Numbered from the stretch's first letter, positions 1 through 8,705 are shown. The stretch is DNA of 10,765 bases from Jimgerdemannia flammicorona (GCA_003990745.1 RBNI01007004.1:1-10765); one strand, 5' to 3'. Notes: generated by a model from the sequence alone, not told the origin. Translations and numbers: made by a program.

Positions 1-1715
1 AAAAAAGAGGTCTTGTACTGATCTTCAGATTCTTCATGTTCATCTTTTGTATATTGTGAGCTTCTATGATATTATACTCTTAGTTCTTAACAGTGGTTGC
101 AAGTCCTGCTCTCAACTGCTGTCTGAAGGCAGGGACTTCTACTAGTTGTCCAAAAGTAGCATTGATCTTCTGTTTCTTGAGGTCTATATAGATATCATAC
201 TGATAGATCTTGGTCTTATACAGCTTCTGTTCTTTCTTGCTTTCACTTTCTTCTAAGACTAGAGTAGTGACTTTAATAATTTGGCAGACAGCTTCATCTA
301 ACTCTATATTTTGATCAATCTCCTCAGATTGGGTCTTACTTTCGATGGTGATAGTTGGGGTCTTTTTTAGTCATCCAACTGGCTTGCTGTTGCTCTTCTT
401 ATCATAAGGCTTGGACCAGATTCTGGTATCTTCAGTAACAGAGTAGAATTTGGACTCCTCATAGTATTCTTCATCATTAGTATCACCAATCTCCTCAATG
501 ACTACTGCATTGATTTGTTCTCTAGTTCTGGTAGCATTACTTGGTTGGGCTCTGTACCTTGTTTCAGTCATACAATTCTTTATATAGTGGCCTTCTTCTT
601 CATATTTGAAGTATGTGATAGTGTATTCTTCTATAGTATATAACTGCAAATCTTTGTACTAGTCTCTTGTTGGTACTTTGTACTTCTCTAACAATATCAC
701 CAAGGTTTACAGACATCTTAGCAAACTGCTGGGTTGACTTTGGCTATCTTGGAGATAGGTGGAGATAGTTGTCTGTTGAGGGCTATAGTAGGCATAATAC
801 TGGTTAGCTTTGGTGGCTCTATCTTGATACCAGTTATTCTTTCCATTGAGTATTCAGTGGAGTGCCTGGCAGTCTAATATCTCTGTGCAAAGACCACTTT
901 CTGGTCAAGAGTCAGAGCAGCTGGAGTAGATGAGATTGCTAGGACAATTTCATAGTAGACTCCTTTTAGGAAGATTGAATTAGCTATCTATTCCTTGAGG
1001 GCATCATCATAGCCAGCCAAGACAATATGATGGCAGATTCAAGTATAGAATAAGTTAGTGTCTTCATTGAGTCCTTGGCAGTAGTGTTGAGTTAATCTTT
1101 AAGAGCTTGCTTGATCTCTTTAATATAGTATGTAGTTCTGAGAAAGTTCTTCATGTTGGTGAGTTTGGCTACTAGGAGGGCTAATTGTACTTCAACATTA
1201 AGAGCTTGTATAGTGGCAAATTGTTTGAAGTCTTCAATGAAGATTAGGATTGACTCTTCAGTGGTAAATCTATAGAATGTGAGTGGACATATTTCTATTT
1301 TGTCTTGAATTCTTACAGGGGTGACTCTTGTAGTCTGGGTAGTTATTGTGATAGTTATTCATTATTCAGCTTGAAAGTGAGAGATCCTAATGATATCACC
1401 AGCCAATAGATACCAAGTTATCATATAGTGGGTGCTGAGTTCTCTAAGTATGTCAGATTCTCTTCAAGGTATATCTCTTAGACCAACTATAGGTTTCTTA
1501 TAAGTAAGTTTTATTGGAGTGCCTTCTCAAGGTCTTATAGTTCTCAAACTTCTTATCTTTAAACTATTCTGTTGTCTCTTGGATTTACTTATATAGAATT
1601 GAGTAGAGGACTGGAACTTTTGTACTCTTAAGTAGTTGGATACTTGAATGCTTGAGTGTTTTAATACTGACTTTATTTCAAAGGAAATAAGAGGGATATT
1701 TATACAGAATGTGAT
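1..1715 (-). pseudogene. Decayed LTR-retrotransposon gag-like polyprotein (partial)
   Basis: The trace is read from 1715 leftwards and runs off the window at base 1. It uses three successive frames: 1715-1092, about 1032-718, and about 735-1. The first segment has TGA stops at 1527-1529, 1464-1466 and 1359-1361 and TAA at 1362-1364 and 1092-1094. The second has TAG at 988-990 and 874-876 and ends at TAA 718-720. The third has TAA 707-709, TAG 659-661, TGA 371-373 and TAA 80-82. Recognisable parts are a helical gag-like stretch near 1092-1270 (contains FIEDFKQFATIQALNVEVQ), a CCHC-type zinc-knuckle relic, and a later piece, INATFGQLVEVPAFRQQL, that resembles the linker between knuckle and protease in some Ty3/gypsy-type elements. 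No protease active site lies inside the window. Gag would package the element RNA into particles. Assignment to a retroelement is firm; the Ty3/gypsy assignment is tentative. Two frame changes and many stops make it non-functional. Confidence 0.72.
572..613 (-). other. Mutated CCHC zinc knuckle in gag
   Basis: The peptide YFKYEEEGHYIKNC has the exact spacing of the retroviral-type knuckle C-x2-C-x4-H-x4-C. The first two cysteines are tyrosine (codons TAC and TAT), which is one G-to-A change each from TGC/TGT. His and the last Cys remain. In intact elements this motif binds nucleic acid during RNA packaging; this copy could not hold zinc normally. Confidence 0.75.
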
Positions 1716-1905
1716 TCAATAATTACTAAAATATAAAGCTAAATATAAAATCTAATAACCAAATAAGATATTTGAATATAGGAAACTTCAGGTTGTAAGT
1801 ATAAATTTAAGTATCTATATAATTGGTTACATAAGATCAGAATACTAGAATAATTTCTGATAGTTATACAAAGTCAGAATGCTGAAATATTCAAGTATTA
1901 AAACA
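1657..1905. repeat. Imperfect inverted repeat pair flanking AT-rich spacer
   Basis: TGTTTTAATAC at 1657-1667 is repeated in reverse complement at 1895-1905. Continuing inwards, both arms resemble each other further (TGACTTTATTTCA against TTGAATATTTCA). The enclosed part is AT-rich, and from 1719 to 1923 it has no convincing coding. This could be a small non-autonomous (MITE-like) insertion between gag and the upstream frame. I see no clear target-site duplication, and the gag frame appears to continue through the left arm, so the call is weak. Confidence 0.25.
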
Positions 1906-1923
1906 AATAGTTATATAAGCAAA

Positions 1924-2895
1924 TTAGGTTAAAATTTTCAAAATCCTGGGGGCTTTATCTTCATTACTGTCATCAAGGCTAGAAGTCAGGAATGAGATAT
2001 CTTCAAAGAAAATAAGCTCAGTAAGCATTTCTGTAAGTATTTTGTTCATTTCATATATGTTAATTAGTAGGATGATGTCATTGATGATGATGTCATCATA
2101 TTTAGCAGCAGTGGCAAGGAGATCAGGGGCTCTCCAATCTATGATATTTTCCTCTACAAAGTAGAGAACAAAGGTAGAATCTTAAGGGGGTCTGATATAG
2201 ATACTGGGGCCTTGAAATACTGAGATTAATTCTTACAGGAATTGATCTGGATTATCCTGGAGGATGGAATTCTAGAACTCTTCTACCTCATCTCTTTTGA
2301 GAGTGATGGTAGATTGGACTTCCATAGCCACTATGACTTCTAGTACATCTATGTGGTAGGCTGACAATTTCTTAAAGTCTGAGTCTCTAGTATACTTCAA
2401 GTTGGGGATTGACCAAGATGTATATCTAAAGATCTGATAGATCTTTTTGGCTACTCTCAATTCATATATATTCATAGAGGTGTCATCTTGTATCTCTTAA
2501 GTACTGGCCTGAGGGAATTCTTCATAGTAGAGATATCTTATTTCATATTCCTGCCATATCTAGAGGCATTCAGTAGCAGTAGTAATCCTTGTCTCCATTT
2601 TATAGTAGTAGAGAGTAAAGTAATAAGAGTTACCAGTACCCAGGTTGAGGTTAGGAATCCTTCTGGTACAGGTCCTCATAGCTCTTCTGATGTCTTGGAA
2701 CATCCTTTCTTAAACTGAGAGGTCTTGGTAATTTCTGGACCATGAGGTCTGGCAAGTGGCAGGCATTTTGTTTATAATGAGTCTTTTGAACTATTTCAGA
2801 ATTTTGTGAGTCTTGTTTGAGTTGCCACTGCTGTAGTTTCTTGCTCTTTCTTTTATATTCCTTGAGATGTCTATCTTGTGGTCATCATGACTCAT
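1924..2895 (-). pseudogene. Unrecognised 323-codon frame with seven in-frame stops
   Basis: Starting at the ATG complementary to 2893-2895 (MSHDDHKIDISRN...), a single frame runs to TAA at 1924-1926 without any frameshift. Stops interrupt it at 2791-2793 (TAG), 2710-2712 (TAA), 2560-2562 (TAG), 2497-2499 (TAA), 2272-2274 (TAG), 2233-2235 (TAA) and 2182-2184 (TAA); none is TGA. The longest open piece is 67 codons (2272-2475). The deduced protein is basic at the N terminus and acidic in the last third, which is rich in Asp, Glu, Ile and Leu (for example TAAKYDDIIINDIILLINIY). I see no catalytic motif, signal peptide or zinc finger. It lies 205 bp upstream of the gag trace on the same strand, so it may be an extra ORF or an N-terminal part of the same retroelement, or an older unrelated gene. 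The start is chosen as the first ATG after in-frame TAA-TGA. Confidence 0.5.
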
Positions 2896-3018
2896 AGTTT
2901 GTCATTATTGTTCATCTTGTAGCCTGGGTGAGTTATACCATATAATCCTCTTATACTTTGATCTGGTAGCTTATAAGGAAAGACTATCTCCTGTGATGAT
3001 GAGATCACTATTATACTA

Positions 3019-3049
3019 TATAAAATAACTATACTAGTATTATTTTATA
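3019..3049. repeat. Short palindrome (10-bp arms)
   Basis: TATAAAATAA at 3019-3028 pairs with TTATTTTATA at 3040-3049. The 11-base spacer contains a second palindrome, TACTAGTA (3032-3039). It sits where the sequence turns AT-rich, so it may mark an element edge, but palindromes are common by chance in such AT-rich DNA. Confidence 0.4.
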
Positions 3050-3241
3050 CATTATATAGCTATACTATAGTATTTGCTTATTATAGTATATTTATAAATA
3101 AGTAAATTATATATGATGGATATTATAACTAAGTAGTCTAACTATCATATTCATAGAAAATATACTGTACTTAGTAACCTTAGTTGTAGTATTATAAATA
3201 ACAAATAACAAAAGCAGTCTCTATCTATTTTTAGATATAAT

Positions 3242-3266
3242 TATATATATATATATATATTTTTTT
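3242..3266. repeat. (TA)n microsatellite with adjoining T run
   Basis: About nine and a half TA units (3242-3260) run directly into seven T residues (3260-3266). This is simple-sequence DNA with no functional reading. Confidence 0.9.
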
Positions 3267-3307
3267 GATTTATGAGCAATATAATGATTAATTATTAATA
3301 TTATAGA

Positions 3308-3328
3308 ATTCAGATTTTTTCTCTGAAT
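3308..3328. repeat. Small perfect hairpin
   Basis: ATTCAGA at 3308-3314 and TCTGAAT at 3322-3328 form a 7-bp stem around a T-rich 7-base loop. There is no gene upstream for it to terminate, so I do not call it a terminator. Confidence 0.4.
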
Positions 3329-4305
3329 ACTATCTATATACTCAGTAGATAAAAATAAAAAAATATATTGCATTATTCTATATAAATATACTAACTGAGA
3401 ACTATATTGAAAATTAAGTAACTTCTATAATATTGTCAGATATATAATATCTTTAGATAGACCTAATATAAGTGAGAAATGATTACTTTAAATAAGGTAA
3501 TGATATTGAGTAAACTGAATCAGACTAGTAAGAGTTAGTAAGATATTCAGCTAATGAGACAGTGTGGGTAGACTAATGCTTTATTTATTTATTTTTTAGT
3601 AATAGAAATACTACTGTTTATACTATTGAAGAGAGATTGGAATATATATAATTCTTTTTATTTTTATTTTTTTATTGAATATTTATATATAATTATAGAT
3701 ATTGATAATAGAGTTAATATAATAATTAAAAGACTTAAATCTATCTAAATATATTCTCTGCCTTATTCTTATTTCCACCATTACTATAAGATTATCACAT
3801 CCAATAACTCTCAATCTTATCATATCTTCAGCTTGCCTTCAATCTACTCACCAAAGATAATATCTTAGTTATGCTATAAATTTACCTATCTATAAAAAAA
3901 AACCTCTGTACTCTGTCTATATCTATATATTAAGTATTACTTGACTGAAAGAGATGTGAGTAGTAAAAAAAATATATCAAGAAGATTTTAAAGCAAAAAA
4001 CAATCCAAAGAGCTGAAGAATAAATATAGCCAAAAGTATCCTAGATGCTCATATTGACAATCAGAACAAAGAAATAAATAATTAATAAAATAAATACAAA
4101 GCAGATTTACCCAAGAGTATATTTAAAAAAGATTTATATATATATATTGTAACGTGCCCGGCACAATGGAGGTAAATTACAAGATTGGGGATTGATGTAG
4201 TTTGGCTTGAGCCCCCAGTTACTTTGTCAAAAAGCAACAAAATGTTCTAAGATTCCTGAGGTCCTTGGTATTTAGTGGTATAATAGTCAAAGCTGGATAT
4301 CTGCA

Positions 4306-4620
4306 AGCGATTTGTGTGTCAATTTCCTAATTGGGACAGTTCTCTAGGTGTAGCGGCGATTTGTGTATGTGAATGGGTTTCCTTCTTAGGTCAATTGAGA
4401 ATGGCAGAATTTGTGTATAGCATGAACAGTTTCCTTCTTGAGTAGCAGGTGATATCTGTGTAGCATGACGATCTCTGTGAGTAATGGTCTGGCAATTTAG
4501 CAGTTCTCCTTAAGCGATTTCTGCGTGATGATCTCTATGTAGTGTGGCAATTTCTGTGTAGCATGGCAGATTTCTTATGCAGGATGATCTTGGCGATATT
4601 CCTTATGCGGATTTGGCGGT
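4306..4620. repeat. Degenerate ~18-20 bp tandem-like repeat (GCGATTTCTGTGTAGCAT type)
   Basis: Variants of GCGATTTCTGTGTAGCAT recur at about 4307, 4356, 4404, 4449, 4467, 4514, 4528, 4545 and 4564, some adjacent and some with spacers of 20-30 bp. Many of the differences among copies are G/A or C/T exchanges (CGATTT, CAATTT, TGATCT). This looks like a decayed minisatellite inside the candidate LTR. Confidence 0.55.
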
Positions 4621-4630
4621 CAACTTGATT

Positions 4631-4965
4631 TGGCTCACTGGGAATTATACTGGCACAGTTTCTTCTGTACCGGGCTCACTGGGAACAACAGATAACTCAG
4701 ATGGCTCTTCTGGGAATATGGATGACTAGAAAATGGCAGATGATGCGGATTCTCTTGAATCGGCGGGCTTCTGGGAAATAACTCAGATGGCACAGATTCT
4801 TCCTGAGTCAGCGGCTTAATATGATGGTGCAGATTCTTCCTGAATCGGCGGCTTCAACTGGGAATGCAGATAACTTGGAAACGGCAGATGACATGGATTT
4901 GGCTTCAACTGGGAATACTACTCAGATGACGCGGATTCTTCCTGAATTGGTGGGCTTCTTCTGGG
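4631..4965. repeat. Degenerate 40-60 bp repeat (GGCTTC..CTGGGAA / GATTCTTCCTGAATCGGCGG)
   Basis: A composite unit begins with GGCTTC or GGCTCA followed by CTGGGAA, then CAGATAACTCAGATG, and often ends with GCGGATTCTTCCTGAATCGG. Copies start near 4631, 4672, 4702, 4765, 4811, 4849, 4900 and 4952, with variable length. It follows directly on the ~18 bp repeat family and shares its CpG richness. Confidence 0.6.
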
Positions 4966-5340
4966 AAAGGGTCTCTTAGCAAAGTTACATTAAAGACTGG
5001 CTTCATTTGCATGACGAATTACTGCGAAGTTGTATCAGAAACTGGCTTGAGCAAGGCAGCTTTCTCTTAGGCAGAAATCTTCAGGCTTAGTCAGGCAAGT
5101 GTACCAATAACAATAATTCCAAAAGCAGTGAAGTTCTTCACTCAAACTTGGTGGCAAAATCTTCAAGCTTTGTATCGGAAAGTGGACCAGAGTGGGAAAA
5201 GGGGACCAATGCTCACAATCTCCTAATAGTGGCTGTAGAGTTCCTCTTGAAATATGGTAGGCAGACTTGACTTTTGCTTTTGGATTCAATTTCAGACTGA
5301 GGTTTATTCACTCTTGTCTCTGGGGTAATTTATACAAGTT

Positions 5341-5452
5341 GGTTGCTATCTGGTTGCTATATGGCTAACTATAGATTTGCTATCTATGGCAAGTTGTACA
5401 GGTCCAGCACAAGTGTGCAGGTCTGGCACAGGTGTGCAGGTCCTGCACAGAT
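5341..5452. repeat. Short tandem duplications: 2 x 11 bp and 3 x 19 bp
   Basis: GGTTGCTATCT and GGTTGCTATAT are adjacent at 5341-5351 and 5352-5362. Three consecutive 19-bp units follow at 5396-5414, 5415-5433 and 5434-5452, all of the form GTGCAGGTCYRGCACARGT. A 63-codon open frame across the second set (5377-5568) is an artefact of the repeat. Confidence 0.75.
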
Positions 5453-5596
5453 ATACCTTATCTGGTAGTCTGGCTATTTATACAGTTTCTGCAGCAATGG
5501 TTGCTGGTTACTATGCTGTATGTTCATGTCATCTGGTTAATTGTTTGCATCATCTGGCTAAGGTATAATTCAGGTAGTATGTCCTGGTTTCTCACA

Positions 5597-6451
5597 ATAT
5601 ATATAAGTTAAACCCAATGAGCATATAGATTATTAAAGTGAAGTCTTATATAATATATACTTAATAATACTTATTATAATAATCCAATTAATATTAGATG
5701 ATTATAAAGTTTAGTTCCTTAAATAATATGATGATATCTAAGAGGACTTAGAGAGTACTACCCATATTATTATCAAGAAAGTCAGAGAGACTAAAAGATG
5801 CTGTGAAGAGAAGATAAAATAAAAATAGTAGAATGGGTGAGATTGAGTATAATCTAGCTATAGTTTATTATATGATAAGATAAAAAGAAAAGAGAAAGAG
5901 AGAGAATGCAGAGCATTTTATTTCTTACTTGAGTATGTAATCATAATCATCATTCCCACCATGGTACTCTAGAAAGTAGTATCCAGTTCAATAATAATAA
6001 TATATTCAGCTATAGTATAGATAGTCTTTATAGCTTGAGACTGAAATTAGATAAAGATTTTAATTCAAAAAAGAAAAAGAAATAAGAAAACCATTAATAT
6101 ATATTTTCAAATTATTCAATATTATACATTATTTCAATACTTATACAAACTTATACTAAATTCACTATTGTCTTATCTAATCCTTTCTTATATAGATTAT
6201 ATTTGTCATAAATCTATCATTTTATTCATCTGTACTAATATACCCACTGACTCATCTAGTAATAGTATAAGATTTAACCTGTTACTATCTAGCAAACTCA
6301 GTATAATTAGGCTAATTATGTATGTATAAAGAAACTAAAGATATTACACTCAATAATAATTCTCTAGATATTTAGTAAGTTATTGACAAGTAGTACAATC
6401 TGGTCCTTGATAATATTAAGAGAAAGTTAGAGATAGTGTAAGTTAGTTATA
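5597..6451. other. AT-rich, CpG-free non-coding stretch
   Basis: No coding frame can be supported. The segment contains AT-rich low-complexity DNA, a purine-rich tract (GAAAAGAGAAAGAGAGAGAA near 5889-5908) and A-rich runs near 6065-6090. No RNA gene or clear repeat boundary is visible apart from the AT repeat at its left edge. Confidence 0.55.
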
Positions 6452-7051
6452 TTGAGTATAATATTGAGTATAGTATCAAATATATTCTCTATCAGAGTAG
6501 GAGACTCATTATGTATCATTATAAATACCTATGCTGAGCTTGATCTCATCATTGGCCAGACTTACAAAACTACTGGAACTAGAGATATAGTAGTAGCTCA
6601 GGTCAATACTGATAGTTATAGTATTAAATACAATATACTGAGCTATAATATAAATCTGCTTAAGGGTAGTATCAGAAATAATATATTAAATATATAAGGA
6701 GTATAAGAAGGTATGAGTGCTGTATTTGACAAAGTACTTAACTATACTAAGAAAGCTTATTATTTAGTTACTAAAGCCTTTACTACTATATATACTAGAA
6801 TTATCTCTATCAGTCTCTACTATTTCCAACTTACTCTTTTTCACATTCTTACTTATAATAATTATCTCTACATATCTGTAGCCAGGCCAAAGTACAGACA
6901 AATTACCTATATAGTTCTTGGTAATTATCAAGGAACTATGCAAAAAATGAGTAGTATAAAGTATAGTCAGAATCTGGTCTACTATAAAGACAAGTTAAAA
7001 ATCTGTACTTTTACAGTAATAGTGAATATTGAAGACTTAAAAAAAAGATAG
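6452..7051 (+). pseudogene. Unrecognised plus-strand coding trace broken by two TAA stops
   Basis: Two open pieces, 6452-6694 and 6713-7051, lie in the same frame and are separated only by TAA at 6695-6697 and TAA at 6704-6706, so together they give about 200 codons. The frame ends at TAG 7049-7051. The first piece begins at a non-ATG (TTG) codon, so the true start is unknown; the second has an ATG at 6713. The first half has a fairly polar segment (TYKTTGTRDIVVAQVNTDSY); the second is rich in Tyr, Ile and Leu and ends basic (NIEDLKKR). No family motif is recognised. AT-biased codons and TAA stops that could come from CAA fit a decayed gene or transposon fragment. Chance opening in biased DNA remains possible. 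Confidence 0.35.
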
Positions 7052-8173
7052 TATGGATAGATTTATATAAGCTAGTAAGAAATTTATAGAGAGAGAGAGT
7101 GGTAGTTAAGATTTATATATATATAATAATACCTATTATAAATAGAGAGATATATAGAGAGCTATCTAATTAATCTTTAATTATTAGAATTGCTTACTTT
7201 TGAGCAATTTTGTAATATAAGCTTTTCAAAGATTTGATAATAATATAGAGCACTCAATAATATCAATACTAGATCTTATCAACTATCTCAAAAGATAATA
7301 GAATAAGATATTATCTCACTTTATTAGGTAAATTCATAAGGTACTTAATTTGAAGTAAAAGCAAACAACTTTATAAGATCTAAATAGCAGATTAACAGAT
7401 AGATAAATGTGAGATCAATAGATAGATCAAGGGATAGGTCAATGAGATAGTTAATATTACTCATCAAGACAATAAGCATATTTTAGATTAGAGCAGTCTA
7501 TGTCATACTCTTGGTTTAGAGAGAAGTTTTAGCCTTTAGCAATTATATATTATATTTTTATATATGTCCATCAGTCTATATAGTCTGGATAGCAAGTGGT
7601 AGTAATCAAAATACCAGTTTTATAGAGTAGCTTTGACTGTATGAGCTATAGTTCACTAGTTAGAATTAAAGATACAGTAGGAAAATTCCTTCATAGATAT
7701 ATTTATATTATTATCTATTAATAACTAATTAGCTTTTTATATACAAAACTAGTACCAAAGATCAGTAGCATATATGGTAAATTCAAATTTATATAGTATA
7801 ATCTTTCTTAAGTATTCTTACTTATACTTTGGTTTAATTATATAAAAATATTAAATAAAGTATTTTATGTAATATACATAAATATATATTCTACTAAATC
7901 TATTAAGTTAAAAGAAATACAAAATCTGCAAGAATTATAAGTCTCAAGATAGTATTCATTATTTACCATTAATAGTATTAATTAGTTAAAAAAAGAGTTC
8001 TAATCATCTATAAAATAGATTCTATATAAGTTATTAAAAAAATAATAATCTATTTAGCTAGTTATATATCTACTCTCTATATTTACAAATTTGAATCAAA
8101 CTATATTTGATATCTCTGAAAAGTTATAGAGATTATTCTATTTATTATCTTTTAAGTATAAGTAAGATATAGT
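7052..8173. other. AT-rich non-coding stretch
   Basis: There is no supportable gene on either strand. The segment holds purine-rich GAGAGAGAG near 7089-7097, a short degenerate repeat at 7397-7450, and many AT-only runs. I saw no CpG. It is probably mutated repeat DNA older than the neighbouring LINE. Confidence 0.55.
7397..7450. repeat. Degenerate ~12-bp repeat (GATAGATCAAGG type)
   Basis: Successive units GAGATCAATA, GATAGATCAAGG, GATAGGTCAATGA and GATAG lie head to tail, preceded by a looser copy. This is simple-repeat DNA with no evident role. Confidence 0.5.
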
Positions 8174-8665
8174 TTGATAATAGTTATTTTCAATATTAAT
8201 ATATATAAGATACCAAGTTCTTCTTATGATATACTTAATATCAGTTTTTCTCTTAAGTTCTGGAATCATATCAGACATAACAGTTGCTTGTTATATATCT
8301 ATATCTTATCAATAATATATAATATATATTACTATAAATTTTTATCTAAAAAGTTCCATATATTCACTAATAAATCAAGTACTAACAGACTTAAAATATT
8401 AATATTTGCTATTAACTTCAGTATTCTGATAAGCTCCACTGCCCTCTCTCTAGATAAATATAACCAAGATGAGCTAATTATTATATGTAATATATCTATC
8501 AAATTACTCTACAAAGAATTCATCATTCTGGTTATTCACTACAGAATTAGACTAAATCCAAATAAGTATGTCTGGTTAACAGTCAGATTGATTATAATAT
8601 ATAGTGATAATATTTTTTTTTTTTTACTTTTAAACTTACCATTTATTATCAGTCTATTGATATAG
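8174..8665 (+). pseudogene. Unrecognised Ile/Leu/Ser/Tyr-rich open frame, 163 codons
   Basis: A continuous frame from TTG (8174) to TAG (8663-8665) is unusually long for such AT-rich DNA. There is no ATG start and an in-frame TAA lies just upstream, so the beginning is probably lost. Segments such as SFSLKFWNHIRHNSCLL, TNKSSTNRLKILIFAINFS and IHYRIRLNPNKYVWLTVRLI look protein-like (Trp, Cys, His and Arg are kept), yet no family is recognised. The high Ile content may reflect Thr-to-Ile and other C-to-T changes in an old coding region. The T run at 8613-8625 adds Phe residues near the end and may instead be the tail of the neighbouring LINE, so the last 15-18 codons could be spurious. Confidence 0.3.
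8613..8625 (-). other. Possible LINE poly(A) tail (13 T on plus strand)
   Basis: Thirteen T residues lie at the left side of a minus-strand LINE, where a poly(A) tail is expected. A target-site duplication cannot be tested because the element's 5' end is outside the window. Confidence 0.4.
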
Positions 8666-8705
8666 TTATATTATCTTCTCCCACTACCCAATCCCCATAG
8701 GAGAG

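Larger units (their letters stand above)
2896..4147. other. AT-rich, CpG-free non-coding stretch
   Basis: There is no ORF of note on either strand. Composition drops to strongly AT around 2990-3000, just upstream of the 1924-2895 frame. The stretch holds a TA microsatellite, T-rich runs, short palindromes and purine-rich patches near 3950-4090. I found no CpG by eye. It is probably old repeat DNA eroded beyond recognition; no tRNA or other RNA gene is apparent. Confidence 0.6.
4148..5596. mobile_element. Candidate solo LTR with internal degenerate repeats
   Basis: This block starts sharply with TGTAACGTGCCCGGCACA after an AT repeat and can be ended at ...TTTCTCACA before another AT repeat, giving TGT...ACA termini as in LTRs. 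ATATAT is present on both flanks (4142-4147 and 5597-5602) and could be a target duplication, but the low-complexity context makes that ambiguous. Composition is far richer in G and C than both neighbours. About 24 CpGs fall between 4153 and 5178, none between there and 5596. It contains at least three families of degenerate tandem repeats and no coding frame of substance. No primer-binding site or internal gene follows either end, so a solo LTR fits better than a whole element. The right boundary is less certain than the left; an alternative is a CpG-rich repeat island of another kind. Orientation cannot be fixed. Confidence 0.45.

Noticed and set aside
2488..2718. 76-codon plus-strand open frame
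   Set aside because: It lies antisense to the 1924-2895 frame, which has longer-range coding logic, and it has no recognisable motif.
1924..2895. Alternative genetic code with TAA/TAG read as glutamine
   Set aside because: Nearby retroelement frames carry TGA stops and frameshifts as well, and the LINE catalytic and gag zinc-knuckle residues are also mutated, so decay explains the stops without recoding.
4306..4965. CRISPR-like repeat-spacer pattern
   Set aside because: The repeats are degenerate and of uneven spacing, no cas gene is present, and the surrounding elements are eukaryotic.
5035..5289. 84-codon minus-strand open frame
   Set aside because: It lies inside the repeat-built candidate LTR, has no family motif and no supporting neighbour; most likely chance.
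5377..5568. 63-codon plus-strand open frame
   Set aside because: Its sequence comes largely from the three 19-bp tandem units, so the openness is a by-product of the repeat.
6452..8665. Mitochondrial DNA fragment because of high AT content and Ile/Tyr-rich frames
   Set aside because: I recognise no mitochondrial gene, rRNA or tRNA, and the flanks are nuclear-type retroelements.
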